Below are positions 10,858-23,200 of a stretch of 64,000 nt of DNA, piece after piece (positions within the stretch are counted from its first letter, which is position 1; every line of letters starts with the position of its first letter). Below the pieces are notes generated by a model, which ran no database searches, was not told the origin of the DNA, and worked only from the letters and a program-made list of their open reading frames with translations. The stretch covers positions 2,419,346-2,483,345 of the forward strand of contig VWZF01003276.1 of the NCBI GenBank assembly GCA_013396755.1, in the 5' to 3' direction. Position numbers and translations under genes: made by a program. This DNA comes from Sclerurus mexicanus (Eukaryota; Chordata; Aves; Passeriformes; Furnariidae).

Positions 10858-13549
10858 GCATTTGTTGTAAGGAGGTATGTGCTCCTCTGAGCAATTCATG
10901 TTACCGAGAAATCAAATCTATTTATTTGGTGCATAAAACTTTCTAAAGAAATACCCATCAAGCTCAGGTAAAGTCCTAGCCACTGGTATATGACAAATTC
11001 TTCTCTTCTGCCTTGAAAGCTCTTTATATTTGTGTGACCAAAGGCAGACCATGAATAATGTTAGACAGTGAAGTCAGGTACAAAGTTTCCTTCTCACAGG
11101 TAATTCAGAGTGGGGTCTTACCATTGCAAGTGTATTTTTGCCTGTTACTGTGTTTCATTCTCTAGTCAAGGGCATGTCCAATGCTGTCACTCCAGTAGTT
11201 CTCCAGAGAATGCCATAAAAAATAACTTGCTGGACATAGTCCATAATGTTGGCAAACAAGCAGAAATGAAAACAGACAGCTACCACTATTTCATCTGCTT
11301 TGTCTTAACTTTCAATAAATGTTTGCGGGGTGTGTGCATACATGCCCATTTGCATATATGGGCATTTAGAGGCCCCTGTGAGCAGGTGGACCCAGACAGC
11401 TGCTTTTTCATGGGCTGATGGGGTGTCCATGCCAGGAGCAGCTGCCCAGAGCAAAGGGGAAGGCAAAGTTGGAGAGTCCCTTACTTGGGCACTCCCACCC
11501 TGGGGCTGTAGCCTGCCTACAAATGGGGCCAGACTCATGGGTAGGTTTCCTATTTTGTAAACTCTGGGTTCTGTTTCCTTATTTATTGGCCAGAAGTCTC
11601 CAGGACCAGGACAGCCTCACAGAAAGAAAGCCCTTGTGTAATTCAACAGCAATTAGTTCAGAGGTGGATTAACATCAAATACAAACATCTCCATTTCATA
11701 CTATGTATTATTATGGATTTAGCAGCATTAGTCCTTGTGCATGTGACCAAGGCAAGACTCAGCAGTCTAATCTGAAACTGGTTATTCAGGGAGATCATTT
11801 CAGTATTGCTTTTGGGACACGTTTGATGATTTCTGGGAATGGAGGAACAGTGGTTCCCTCTCTGGCACCAGACCCACTCGCACAGATCACCCAGACCATG
11901 CAAGAGGGTTTGGGGGTAGCAGCAAAACACAACAGAACACAGCATGTCTTTCTTGCCTAAAAGAGATCAACATTAGACCCACACCAAAATGTCTGGTGGT
12001 TTTCTTGGGTCATTGCAGTCGTTGTCTTCTTGTAAGCGGTTTTCTCTAGAAGGGTGATACCAATTCAATAATGCAACAACACCTGATGACAGAGTCCTGT
12101 CATCATCTTTTTCTGAATATCTGATTGAAAGATATTAGTCACAATCCCTTTCCCTGGGATTCAGAGGTGAGGGCTAAGGGAGAGCAAAGTCAGTCATGCT
12201 GTAAACCAGTGCAAATCTAGGTGGTAGGTGGTAGAGAATAATGTGAGGAAAATTTGACCAGACCTTCCAACCTGAACAGTCAAAACACAAACATATACAC
12301 TAGTCTCAAAGTGCAAATGCCTCAGACACTTGTGTAAAAACAGTTATAGCTGCTACAGACATAAGATTTTGATTGACATATTTTGGGATTGATCTTTATA
12401 TGCATTGCTAACAAGCTGAAATAATGTCATAAAATTCAGCGTCAGGTCTGCAGGTCCATGAAGTTGTTTATACATTTTAAATAATCCCTTGAAAAATTAA
12501 TGCTGTTGAATGCTGTGAACCTTGTGACTGAAACTAAAAAGGGCATTTCAAAAACTTTTGGAATGCACTAATGTTGCCACTATGCCATGTCCCTTCATTT
12601 TTGAGAATATATTTATTTTCAGACTGCATTTATGGCACTAGAATGGAATTTATATACAATGGAAAGGCTTTGTTATTGATTTCACTTCTGTCTAAAAATC
12701 TAGTCAACAATTTCTGGAAAATCCTGAACAAATGACAGAAAGAGTCTGCCTGATACTTATTGCCACTATTTATCATCACTATGTATTCTAAGTAGTACAA
12801 ATGGTGTGAGAAGCATGCATGGCAATGCAGAGATAGGTGTAAAAAGCCCTGTCTGATTGAAAAACCAGAATAACACCAAGTGCTCTATGTTCCTGTAACA
12901 GAGTAACACCTCCCAGTTTTCAGCCAGCTTTGGATTCCAGTACCTGGGTATAACATATTCATTTTGATCCTCTGATTGCACATTTTTCTCTAGTGGCTGT
13001 GTTAGCCAATGCTAGCTTCCTTTTCCTGTTTATAGAGATATATTTTTGGATTCCATTGTGAATTTATCAGTGGGAGTTGGTACTTTTCAATACTGCTTAA
13101 GGTGAACAGTTTTCCCTTCTTGTGTCCTTCCAACACAATTGTACCTTTTTTTTCCAAATGAAGTACAGCTATGACCCAACTTATAGCCTGATTTAGTTTT
13201 TATGGTAATAATGTGCTCTTCCAAGAACGCACAGGTTCATAAGTTTATATGATATGTGTTTTCTAATATTAGCATGCAACTGTGTTGCTAGAATAACATA
13301 ATTTCTGCACTTATTTTTTGTGCTCTGATGTTTACATTGGAAATGGTTCAAATTTCTCCTGCAAGGAGGTGTTCTTCAGTGTTCCTTTCCAAACATTCAC
13401 TAAATACACAGAACTGTGAATGGTGTACGTCCAGTAGTGTAGCCTAGTGTTGGATTTTTCCAAGTAGTTGCAGTATGACAAAAGCTTCAGTCTGTAATTT
13501 CAGCCTAAAAACATCTGTGGTATATCTGGGTTGTGGATATCTTGGGTTT

Positions 13550-13575
13550 GAGTGTGTTTAATGAGTGTGTTTAAC
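13550..13575. repeat. 13-bp tandem duplication
   Basis: GAGTGTGTTTAAT at 13550-13562 is followed directly by GAGTGTGTTTAAC, differing only in the last base. Confidence 0.8.
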
Positions 13576-13845
13576 AGGGCATCACATATTTTAAAGTCTA
13601 GTAAGCTGGACATGTACAATAAGAAAACACAAATGCTTAAATTATCTACTCTAAAGCATTTAGAATGGGTCACCATCTTTGATTCAGACTGGTGCCCATT
13701 TCCTTGCATGTGTTGGTCTTTCTCTCTCTATCTCAAGTAAACTGTATTACAACAGTCAAAACTACTCCACTTCACATAAAGCTGTTTAGTGAATGTGAAT
13801 TTCTAGAATGAGATGTTATTTGGGTTTGTTGTGGGCTATTTACAA

Positions 13846-13858
13846 TTTTTTTTTTTTT
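13846..13858. repeat. Poly-T tract (13 T)
   Basis: An uninterrupted run of T. No retrocopy body is recognised on either side. Confidence 0.8.
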
Positions 13859-14026
13859 GTGATTCATCTTTTACTTAACAGTGATGGAGTCCAGAGAGCA
13901 CTGATCCCCTCTAAAACACTGAAATACATGTAGATATTGAACTTCACAGGATTTACTACTTAAAAGCATATTCCCTCAAATGCCTGTGTAAATCTTCATT
14001 AAATGGTATCTTTTCCCACTGCGCTA

Positions 14027-14082
14027 CCAAAAACAAAAAAAACCCAAACCAAACCATACAAACAAACGAAAACAAGCAAGTT
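14027..14082. repeat. A/C-rich simple sequence
   Basis: Imperfect A-and-C-only repeats of AAAC/AACC type with occasional T and G. No transposon body adjoins it that I can identify. Confidence 0.75.
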
Positions 14083-14499
14083 GGATGCCTTCATAGACCT
14101 GCTCTGAAAGATGCCCAGCAGATGAATTGGTGCTTCCTGTTAAGCATATTGAAAGCTTAATTGTTGCCTTGCCAAGTGTTTATACTAACTAATCACTAGA
14201 TGGTAATTTACCTGTTTTGCTTTCATATTTTATTTGCCAGATTAGAGTTTCATTGTGTTAGACAGTCTAAGTCTGATAGTCTCTAACCCAAGGACCTACA
14301 CTAAGATGAAAAGAGGCAAAGTAGGGACGATTACAATTTCTCTTCACGGTCTTTATCTTTCGTTCATCACAAGCTGCCAAAAAGATGAGCCTTGTTTTTT
14401 ACTTCAGAAAACAAGAAAACTAATTGCCAGGTACTTATGATGGATATAAATCTTTATGAAATATAATCTCAGCTTGGAAGTTGCTCCTTTTATGGTTGA

Positions 14500-14565
14500 T
14501 TTACAGTGCATAGTTAATGCCTAATTATTTCATTGTGCCTTTTGCCAGGGTATGAATAATTCATT
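14500..14565. promoter_or_regulatory. Candidate homeodomain-site cluster (speculative)
   Basis: A short segment combines a TAATTATTT (from 14522), an adjacent CATTGTG resembling a SOX core, and the near palindrome ATGAATAATTCAT at 14552-14564 (6-bp arms around one base). Such motif density is common in vertebrate developmental enhancers. It is also expected now and then in AT-rich DNA. Confidence 0.15.
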
Positions 14566-15274
14566 ATCCTTCTTTAACAAAACCAAGAACAGGTTGATTC
14601 ATGATCTTGATCCCTGGTCAGAATTATAAAAAAACATGAATATTGGAACAGCTCAGGATTTGGAAAGAAGAGAGGAAGACCAGGTTTTATGTTCTATCTA
14701 GATTATCCACATCAGCATCCAGAGCTATGCTGAGTAATAGATGGAAAGAATAGGCAACTGACTACTTGCAAAACACTGCTGTAACCTGACTATTTAGGTA
14801 TTTCATCAACTTCATAACTGGTCACGGTCTATCTTCATGGTACATTGCTCAGGTGTTGACTATGGACCCAGTTTCGTTGGTGAGTCAGAAAGGTGACCAT
14901 GATCAAACAGGACAATGTCTAGAAGATAAATTTATTGCTCACATTGCACCCTCTACTGTCTGACTCCTATAACAGCTCTGGGTAAGTCTGACTCCTTGTT
15001 GGTCTGTATTACAGTGGACAAAGAAGTACTCCAAGGGGAAAATGTCAAAGTAAAGACCACATAGGTAAAAAGAAAATCTGAACGAGAGGATCAGAAATTA
15101 GTGACTATGATTTTCATGAAATGGCTAATTGATGAATTGTTAAGCCCAAACCTTTAATCCTGATTGCATTACAACTCTGTTTTCAGTGGGAGATCCTCTT
15201 TAATGAAGTCAACAGGACATTGCTGATAGAATGAGAGCCACAGGATTAGAAAGCCCATCTGCCTTCCTAGGCCA

Positions 15275-15302
15275 TTAGATACATTTAGATACATTAGATA
15301 TA
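15275..15302. repeat. Short tandem repeat, unit about 9-10 bp, 3 copies
   Basis: Three adjacent copies of a TTAGATACA-like unit, the second with an extra T and the third ending TATA. A small minisatellite-like array. Confidence 0.75.
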
Positions 15303-18300
15303 TTGATGCTAAAGGTCCATCAAATTGTCATAGCTGCTCTGTGGAGTACAAGGGCCAGAACAGTCCTTAATTAAACATGACATCTCACTGATGATCACAG
15401 GAAAAAGACATCGAGCTGCCAGGTTAGGAGCATGGATATAAGCACTGGATTAGGCTGGAGTGGGCAGTTTTTTAACGTTAGGTTACACCCCAACTAGGAG
15501 CACCTTGTATTAGAGTATATCATTGCCCCACACTGTCCTGTTAATCATCCTGATCCACCACTGCATGCTACTGAACACAGCCTTCAACATCAAAAAGCTC
15601 AGCCTGACTCTAAATTCCTACGCAATATGACTCAAGAATTAGAGTTGGCTTACCTTGTAGATACCAAACAGGAATCTAGAGACTGATATTACAATTTGGA
15701 CCCTTATCTCAAGCATCTGAAGATGTGCTACACAATACAGAGAGAAATTCGTCTCTAGAGAACTGAGTCTGCCCAGCCTCAGTGAGATCTGTAAGACAAG
15801 GAAGATGGTCCATCCTTGCTGGTATCTGTCATTCTTCACTGGCTATAGAGGGAATCTAGATAATGAGTTTGAACTAGATGCTTAAATTTTAGCCAGTTCA
15901 CCTGGGGAAGAAATAATCCTACCCATAAAGCCTTACCCTGCAAGGCTTACAGTCCAAAGGGACATGCTAGCACAAGCATATCAAAAGGAGAAAAGGCACT
16001 AGAAAAAGATGTAGCTGATAGATAGGAAATAAAAACAGCTAAAACATGAGAGATATTAAGTCTACGGTGATAATGGTAATTACTCAGTATCATGAGAGAA
16101 GGAGGCATTTCAGTCTTTACATCACTTAAAAGAATTAAAACTTTACCAAAAGTTCTTCTGATCTCACTTTAGTTAGTGTAAATATGACATTACTCCATAC
16201 ATGCCAATAGAGGCAAGCAGATAGTTACTGGAGTGCGAGAATATGGTTTCAAGTTCAGTCTCTGGACAACATTACAGAGGACTCAGCACTCCCAGCACTT
16301 CCAGGGTAGTGTTGAGATTACCAGAAGGTAGTCGGTGGCAGCCTACATAATCCAGTTTGTGACTGTGCCCTCATGGGCAGCTTTTCCCAAGATAGGATTT
16401 AAAACAGGAGCTTTCATTTATTGCAGCCAGACGTGGTAAAAAAGCCCCAAAGTTTGGTCCTCTCGGAAATCAAGCAAATGGGCAGATCTGCTGCAGTTGC
16501 TTCAGAAGTCTATCTCAGGAGAGCTGTTAGCTTTGCATCATGCTCTGCTGTTGCTCAGGGATACTGTGGTCATAGGGATGAGCAAAGGAACAATTTTCTT
16601 CAGCTGCATTCTGAGGGAGGAAACATGAAATTCCATTAAATGCTAGGTCTTTCTTAAAGCCCGAGACTCTGGTGTCTGTTACACTGTAAGGAGCAGTTTA
16701 TCCCTCTTTCTTTTTAAACCCTCAATATAGTCTGCTTTCCTCTCAAGCATTTATGGCTGAAGAGGAGAGAAGTATTATAATAGCTAAGCAAGGAGCCAAA
16801 CTTTAGGATGCCTGTCAGCTGAGATTTTTTAAAGCAAAGACTTGTCTCTCAAGAGATTTAACAAGAGCAAGACGCTTTAAAAAGCAATCTCCACAAAACA
16901 CCAAACAGAGAGGATCAGGACATGACTGTACTGCTTGGTCTTGACAAGCAACCTTTTACCTCTTTGACTTCTGTTATTTTAGGACAGTAATCTGCTACTC
17001 TGAGATTGCTGTCCTTGGCAGAGACTGAAGCCAACACATCGATATCCTTGCTTATAACTGAAACACAGGGTAGGAATGAAAACTCAGAGCCTAGATTAGG
17101 TGGAGTGCACTGCAGAAAATATCCTCTCCTCTCATATTATCCTCTCTGCTTCACAGCATTTGGCATCAGCCATGTTTGTGAGTGTTGCGTGTGTTAAAGA
17201 TAAGCAGAGCTCTCATCCAGTTAACAGCTGGGAAAAGGTTAAACTTTGAATTAAAAAGAGCTATGCAGAGTCCTTGTCTTGTAAGAGCTTCTAAAGGCAG
17301 TTACAAATGGCTCTTCTTTAGCATAGTTCATGCCAGTGGAAATGTGATGCAAATAAGTATTTGACAGGAAGCCATGGATTGCAAATATTGGATGAATAAA
17401 ATACAAGTGTGGATTTTTTCTGTTCACTTAGTTACTATGATGTCTAATGAAAGCTAACATTAAATAACAAGGAAAGCATTCACCTCACATGTATGGTAAC
17501 TTTTAGAAGTTTCTTCAAGATAGGCACAAAATCAAATTTGCTAGCTGTTCCATCAGGAATGGACTTGACACAAAGCATTGTTTTCCTGCATACATTGTGA
17601 TGGCATCTCCTGTTTGAGCTTGTGCAGATTATATTTTCCAGGAGCTGCCCCTAACACTCCTTACAGGATCAGAAGAGATTTGTACATAGTGTGAATCTGT
17701 AAGGAAATAGAGATGTTTGGGACTTGTCTCAGGAACATGCCTGCCATACAAGGCACAGCAGCCCCAGGTCCCAGAGGTGAATACAGGGAAGGTGAATATC
17801 GCAAAATACAGAGCTTAAACGCTGGCCATGTCACTGCATGCAAAGGACACATATCCATGCTGGTTTGACCAGGGCTGGGGATATAACACTCTGTGTTAGG
17901 AAGGGCTCTGTACCAGGAGACCAAGCTGTTTTTTTGTGTAATGAAAAGTCAACAAGTTAAGTAAGTAACAAAAGCATAAAAATCACACAGCATAAAAATA
18001 ATTTATTCTCCTCAAATTGCGTCTAGTAAATCAGGACAGCAGAGCCCAGAAACACAAAATGAGTGTTGTTTCAGTAGAGCAAAGTGACAGGGCCAACAGC
18101 AGATGTACTTCTTGGCACTGAGTTCTGCAAATTTTGTAAGCAGCAGGGACGAACCTGTTTCACCAAAGATTAAGTCTACACAAAAGCATCGCATTCAGCA
18201 TTGGGAAAGAGACTCATCTATTGTACTGGCAAGCAGCACAAAAGATACAGTACCCTGGAGACAAAATGCGAGGCTAGTTAGAAACACACTTGCCAACCTG

Positions 18301-20654
18301 AAAAGAGAGGCAGCACAATGGTAACTAGTGAAGAAACAGCTGGGCATGGTGGCACCAGGCTGTGTCTTTTAACCCATGCTATCAACACTTGTTCATATAG
18401 CCGGCATGCTGTGAAGAAGTGCCTGTCGCTTTCCATTTGGTCACAGAGAGATGAATAGGGCCCAGTGTCAAAGGAGGTAGGTTAGGGGCTAGGGTTTGTT
18501 TTCTTTTAATACTCAACAATGTTGGCAAGGCTATAGTTACATGATAAGGCTGGCCATGTGCAAATTTATATGACAGTTGTGACTTATTGTCGACATTAGA
18601 GAAATGCCAAGAAGACTCAAGGAGATTTTGAAAAATACAGCCAATTACCAACACAGCTTGTAAGAAATACCCTTCTAGTGCATCACAATCATACCAAATT
18701 CAATGACAGGAAAGTGCGACTGTTGGTCAATTTAATGTACAGCATCCATAATATGAGTAGTGGACAATCCCATCGAGTTCAATATTTTAACCTATGGAAA
18801 AGCATCAATTTCTTTACCCTATTTAATCTCCTTTTTAATATTTATGAGAGAAGCTCATTGCTCCAGCTGTATTGTGAAAAACAAATCAGCCATAAAATGT
18901 TTTGTTGTATGAATTATGTGCATGTTTGAACCTAAAGGAAAACTGAATACTCTTGCAAAAAATGTCTGTGCCTCTGCTTCAAGTTATTTGATAAAAAATG
19001 CTCATAATCTTTCTTTCTCATTTGAATTCTCCTCAAAAAGAATCTAAGTCCTTTTAATGGCAGTGAATGAAAAGCCATTACAGTGGCCAGTAGCTTTTTA
19101 AAAATACTTGATTTTTTTAATGTAAAAAGTGTTTCTACAGCACATACTATTTAATGATCACAGCAAATTGTAAGCTTTTAAATATGCTTCCTTGGAATTT
19201 TACCTAGGAAGAAATCAGTCACTGCAAATGATCTGAGGATAATAACTCACTACAGCAGAGGCAGCTTGATGGAGAAATGGCTAGCTGGGCTGTCAAAAGC
19301 TTTGTTTTCCAGAAGACCAGTGTTGAAATGAAGATAAGTCCATGGACCACAGCAGCACTCTGGGCTCATTATTCTCAAATAGCTAATACGTGAGGCGAAA
19401 GTTCTGACCCATTGTGATTTTGGCTCATTGTTTCAGAAGCAGTGTATTCAAAAGTCACCCAAGTTTTAATCCCCAAGAACAGTGCCTTCCATATCCTCTA
19501 CCCCACGGGAACTGCTGCACTCTGCCACTATGCACTTCTTGAGCCACATTTCACAGCAAACAATGACACCAAAACCATGATTTGTGCCAGTAGCTTGTGA
19601 GGATGCAGGGAGCTGGTCTGTTCATGCAAAGGTCTGACACATCTAGACTTCAGTGCAAGGGCCTCATCTCCACCCCAAAGGAGGCTATGTGGGCAGAGAA
19701 AGCTTGCTTACATGTGGAAGACAGTTGCTTTTTTGTTAGGCCTCAGTAGTTTTAGCCTTACTATTTTGAATTAAAATAGTTGATTTCAGGGCATGCTGCA
19801 AGATTCAGTCCTTCTCCTACACTGCCAAAAATTTTTAAATTAATAAAATATATTAGAGCAACTATGTAACTGTAATTTAGTTTACCTGTCTTGAAGCCAC
19901 TGGAGAATAATGCTGCATGTTCTCTGTTCTGTTATTTTCAAGATTACCCATTTTATCATGACCCACAAAAACTACTGCAAGGTCGCATCTCCAGTCTCAC
20001 CCCTTTGATGTGGAAGTGCATATTACCAAAATCTTCCAAGGTTAGAAGTAAACGACGGTGGTTCATAAGGCTGAATTAGCTCTGTCCAGACTTGTATCTT
20101 ATGAAAAACAAAGCAAACCCACTCAAAAAAAAAATCCTCATCATCTTGGAGATGTATCTATACATAATCTTCAGATACTTCTTTTGTCTGGTCTAAGAGG
20201 AAATTTTTTTCAGTGTCTATTCAGGGAAGAATCAGCAACTAGTTCTATTGAACTGAAGGTCAGATAATGTTTATGGTCATTTTCCAGTGATTTCAAGTCA
20301 GCTTTCATACATAAATGCCTTTAAAACTGTTTCTTATTACAGTAGGCCCGTGAAGTCAGTGATAGAAAGAGAACAAAGTTTTTTCTTACCGTAAGAATAA
20401 AAAAGAAAATAAAACTGACAGAAATTCTTATTGATGAGTTTTTAATTAAAACTAAAAGTTTCTGATAACATTTTTTCTGAATATAATGAAACTTGGTCAA
20501 CGGATTGAAAAGAAGATGCTACATATATACCTTTTCCTTTTTAAACATCAAAAGTAGCTTTGACAAATAGATAGGGGTACCCTATGACCCTTGTATCACA
20601 GCAAACTAGGTAAGTTTCCTAACTATTCAAGCTGATTATAAGATGTTTGAGTGT

Positions 20655-21115
20655 TAAGAGTCACAGTCTCTTCCACCTCACTTTCTCCTGAATCAGGCTC
20701 CAGCCTAGGCCCTGATTTGTGAGTGCCCAGCCCTGACCTGTGCCTTCAGTTAGAGCCCACCCCTGGTTGATATTGTGAGAAAGGTGCTGGGAGCTGTGTC
20801 TACAGCAAGACATGTGCAGGACCTCTGTTAGCTGCTGGCTTCTACAAGAGCAAGTGGCTCCTGCATCTGGTCCCACCTGAGGGAGCACACCCTGGCTTTC
20901 CTGCCTTCTCCCTTTATTTCTTCTATACAGTGCAGACAGAGCTGAGCTGTGTTACATACAACCAACAACTCTGCTAAAATCACTGTGATTGGGAGACAAA
21001 GTGTGGATCTGGTAAGTGAGTTGTATCGCAGCTTGGGGTGACTTGCTTGTGAACCATGAGATGTCAGCACTCTGGAGCCTGATGGGGACGCTGCAACACC
21101 CAGACATACCAACCC
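20655..21115. other. GC-richer block, unclassified, possibly an old repeat
   Basis: Base composition rises above the flanks, and sharp changes at both sides suggest an inserted unit. On the minus strand it carries an AATAAA (around 20916) and a CCCTGA/CAGGGC-rich end with short internal reiterations (20700-20770). Minus-strand open frames of 75 and 94 codons overlap in it. I cannot name a family. An unrecognised LTR or retrocopy is possible. Confidence 0.25.
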
Positions 21116-22604
21116 ACTACACTATCAACTTTTCCTGCCAACTCCTAGTTCCAAGTTTTTTCAGGAGGTTTAATTAGTCTGAAGAGTTAATCAATGGGTG
21201 GCCACTTCACACAGTTGCCAAACAGGGCACTCAGTATTACACCCATAGCTTCATGTTATCTATGTGTTATCTATATGTATTTGCCACTGACAGACTAAAA
21301 GGCGTTTCATCTCCCAACCCAGTGTTTGATACAAGAACCCAGCTCATGGACATTGCAATCTGAATTCTTACTCATCTGAGACATGTTCATTGTGCTAAAT
21401 ACAGCAAGACTGAATAAGGATTTGCTCTTTCTTTGGTGTCTCACTGTCTGTATCACATACCAGAGAGCAGACAAGTAAAGGAGTCAGTCCATTTCCAAAT
21501 GCATTGACATGGAATCTTCATCACAGAGAAACTCTTAAAGTCCTGTGAATGAGTTATCTACAGACTTTGAAAGTATGAAAACACTTTGAGAGATTTATTC
21601 TACCTGTCATTTTATGAAAAAATGCAAGAATTTTTGTCTCACTAGCTTATAATATCCTTTTAGATTAGACAATTTCTAAGGACATGTGATACTGGTTTAA
21701 GACTGAGAGTGGGCATTAGACATATAAGAATAACGCCTCCCACTCTCAAACATTTTAGCTTCAGCGAGCCCTTCAGTAGAGTACCCACAACCTCCAGCTT
21801 CCAGGATGCCATAGATTGCACCTTTACCTTTCACTTCACTGGCAGATTTAGATCAAACACACTTCAGAGCAGACATTTCAGTAAAGAGAGTGGATTTTTA
21901 GCTTGCAATAAAGATTTCAACTTGGGTACTGTATTGTATTGAGACAGAAATCTTTCAGTCTGGCTTATTAGCCAAAATATTCCTGCATTAAAGACTCTCT
22001 AAACTAATCTTGCTATAGGTAAAATATGCCCATGTATCAGAAAATGCCCAGAGACTCAAGACAGAATAGGAAGAGAGATTGTGTTTCAGTGTTTCTTTAC
22101 AGAAGTTGGTTTCATTCTTTTCTCTCTCATACTTTTTCTCCCAAGAATACATTACTCAGTGGCATATTTGTTTGAAGTGGCTGATAGGTACTTTTAATTG
22201 TAAATTTTTCTCACAGTCATTAATAGAAAATTTCTATTTCCTCTTGATGTATTGCTTATTTCTTTCATTTTCTAAGATTCTTTCACACAGACAACAAGGA
22301 AAAAGGTAGGTATCTTACTAATATCTTAAGGCAAGCCAGTTGACTCTTAAGATTTTACTTACTGTTAAAAATATTTCGGCTGCACTTAAGGAAACAGTAT
22401 ATAAAGTTTCATCAAATAAAAAGATTATCATACACCTTCCTAATATTTTGTTTTTCTTTTAAGGTTAGCAAATATGCATTAATAGCATATTAAAAGCAAA
22501 CACTTGCTACCAATCAACCCTTTTTCCCTCACTGCTCCATAACTGATATTAACAGTTCTGCATTTTTCAGCCAAAGTGCTCAAAGAATTTCATAAAAGAA
22601 ACAA

Positions 22605-22725
22605 AAATCATTACCCTTGTTTTGCAGACAATGCTACAGAGGTGATCTGGTGTTTGCAAAAGTACTCCATAAACCTGTTGCAGAGTTAAGAGCAAAACCC
22701 ACATTTCTTTGATCCCATCTCCCTG
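22605..22725 (-). mobile_element. Probable ancient MIR-type SINE relic
   Basis: On the plus strand the order of blocks matches a MIR element read in antisense. 'attacccttgttttgcagac' sits where MIR has its 'ccattttacagatgag' box. The 'gtgatctggtgtttgcaaaag' segment follows at the right place, then 'ttgcagagttaagagcaaaaccc' sits where MIR has 'ggcagagccaggattagaaccc'. Divergence is high, as expected for an element predating the bird-mammal split. Upstream, 'aaagtgctcaaagaatttcat' (22574-22594) may extend the match. Confidence 0.4.
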
Positions 22726-22930
22726 TCCCAGTTGGTTTTTCAATCATGTAAGAGGAAGAACAGAGATAATCGGTGAAGCTTCACTGAATAAACCAAAGAT
22801 TACCTAATCCACATTCTGTGCATAACAGATCTTGACCTACCAAGAATGGCAAATAAAAATGAGCTAACTTTATTAAAGAGGAAAAAAAATGCCCCTAAGC
22901 ATCACAGTGCTGAGGTTTGTGTACAGTTGC

Positions 22931-23015
22931 ATATGCAAAGTCTGATATCAGAGGTTGTTCCCCAAGGCTAATTAGAACTGAAGGCCTTTGTAATTATAGC
23001 ATTCTCTAATTATAG
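22931..23015. promoter_or_regulatory. Candidate enhancer-like motif cluster (speculative)
   Basis: Within 85 bp there is an octamer-like ATATGCAAAG (22931-22940), TAATTA at 22969-22974, and TAATTATAG twice at 22991-22999 and 23007-23015. POU and homeodomain cores packed this closely, outside any recognised repeat, resemble conserved non-coding enhancers of vertebrates. Motifs alone cannot establish function. Confidence 0.2.
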
Positions 23016-23200
23016 AAAGAATAACACTTCCACTTATGAACAAATGAATTGTTTCAGTGACAATGAGAAGAAAAATAAAGAAAAATACTGTAACTATTTA
23101 ATGAGGTTTCTGAAAACATACTACATTATTTAAAGTGTATTTAAGTACAACTAAATCTTTTTAAATTGCTACTCTTCCCTGCACTCCTCATACTAGTGAG

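Larger units (their letters stand above)
8311..22604. other. Long tract with no gene and no recognised transposon
   Basis: Roughly 14 kb without a CR1, LTR or SINE that I can recognise and without a supported gene. It holds only simple-sequence tracts (10825-10857, 13846-13858, 14027-14082), small tandem duplications (13550-13575, 15275-15302), a TAATTA-containing segment around 14500-14565 and a GC-richer unclassified block at 20655-21115. Several frames of 60-100 codons exist on both strands. None shows a domain or consistent support. Confidence 0.5.

Noticed and set aside
12255..12285. 'gaccttccaacctgaac' resembles a CR1 3' UTR
   Set aside because: The similarity is about 15 bases, with no terminal octamer and no CR1 sequence upstream.
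18341..18390. 'gctgggcatggtggca' resembles the start of primate Alu / 7SL RNA
   Set aside because: Only about 16 bases agree before the match decays. 7SL-derived SINEs are not expected in birds, and no poly-A-tailed body follows.
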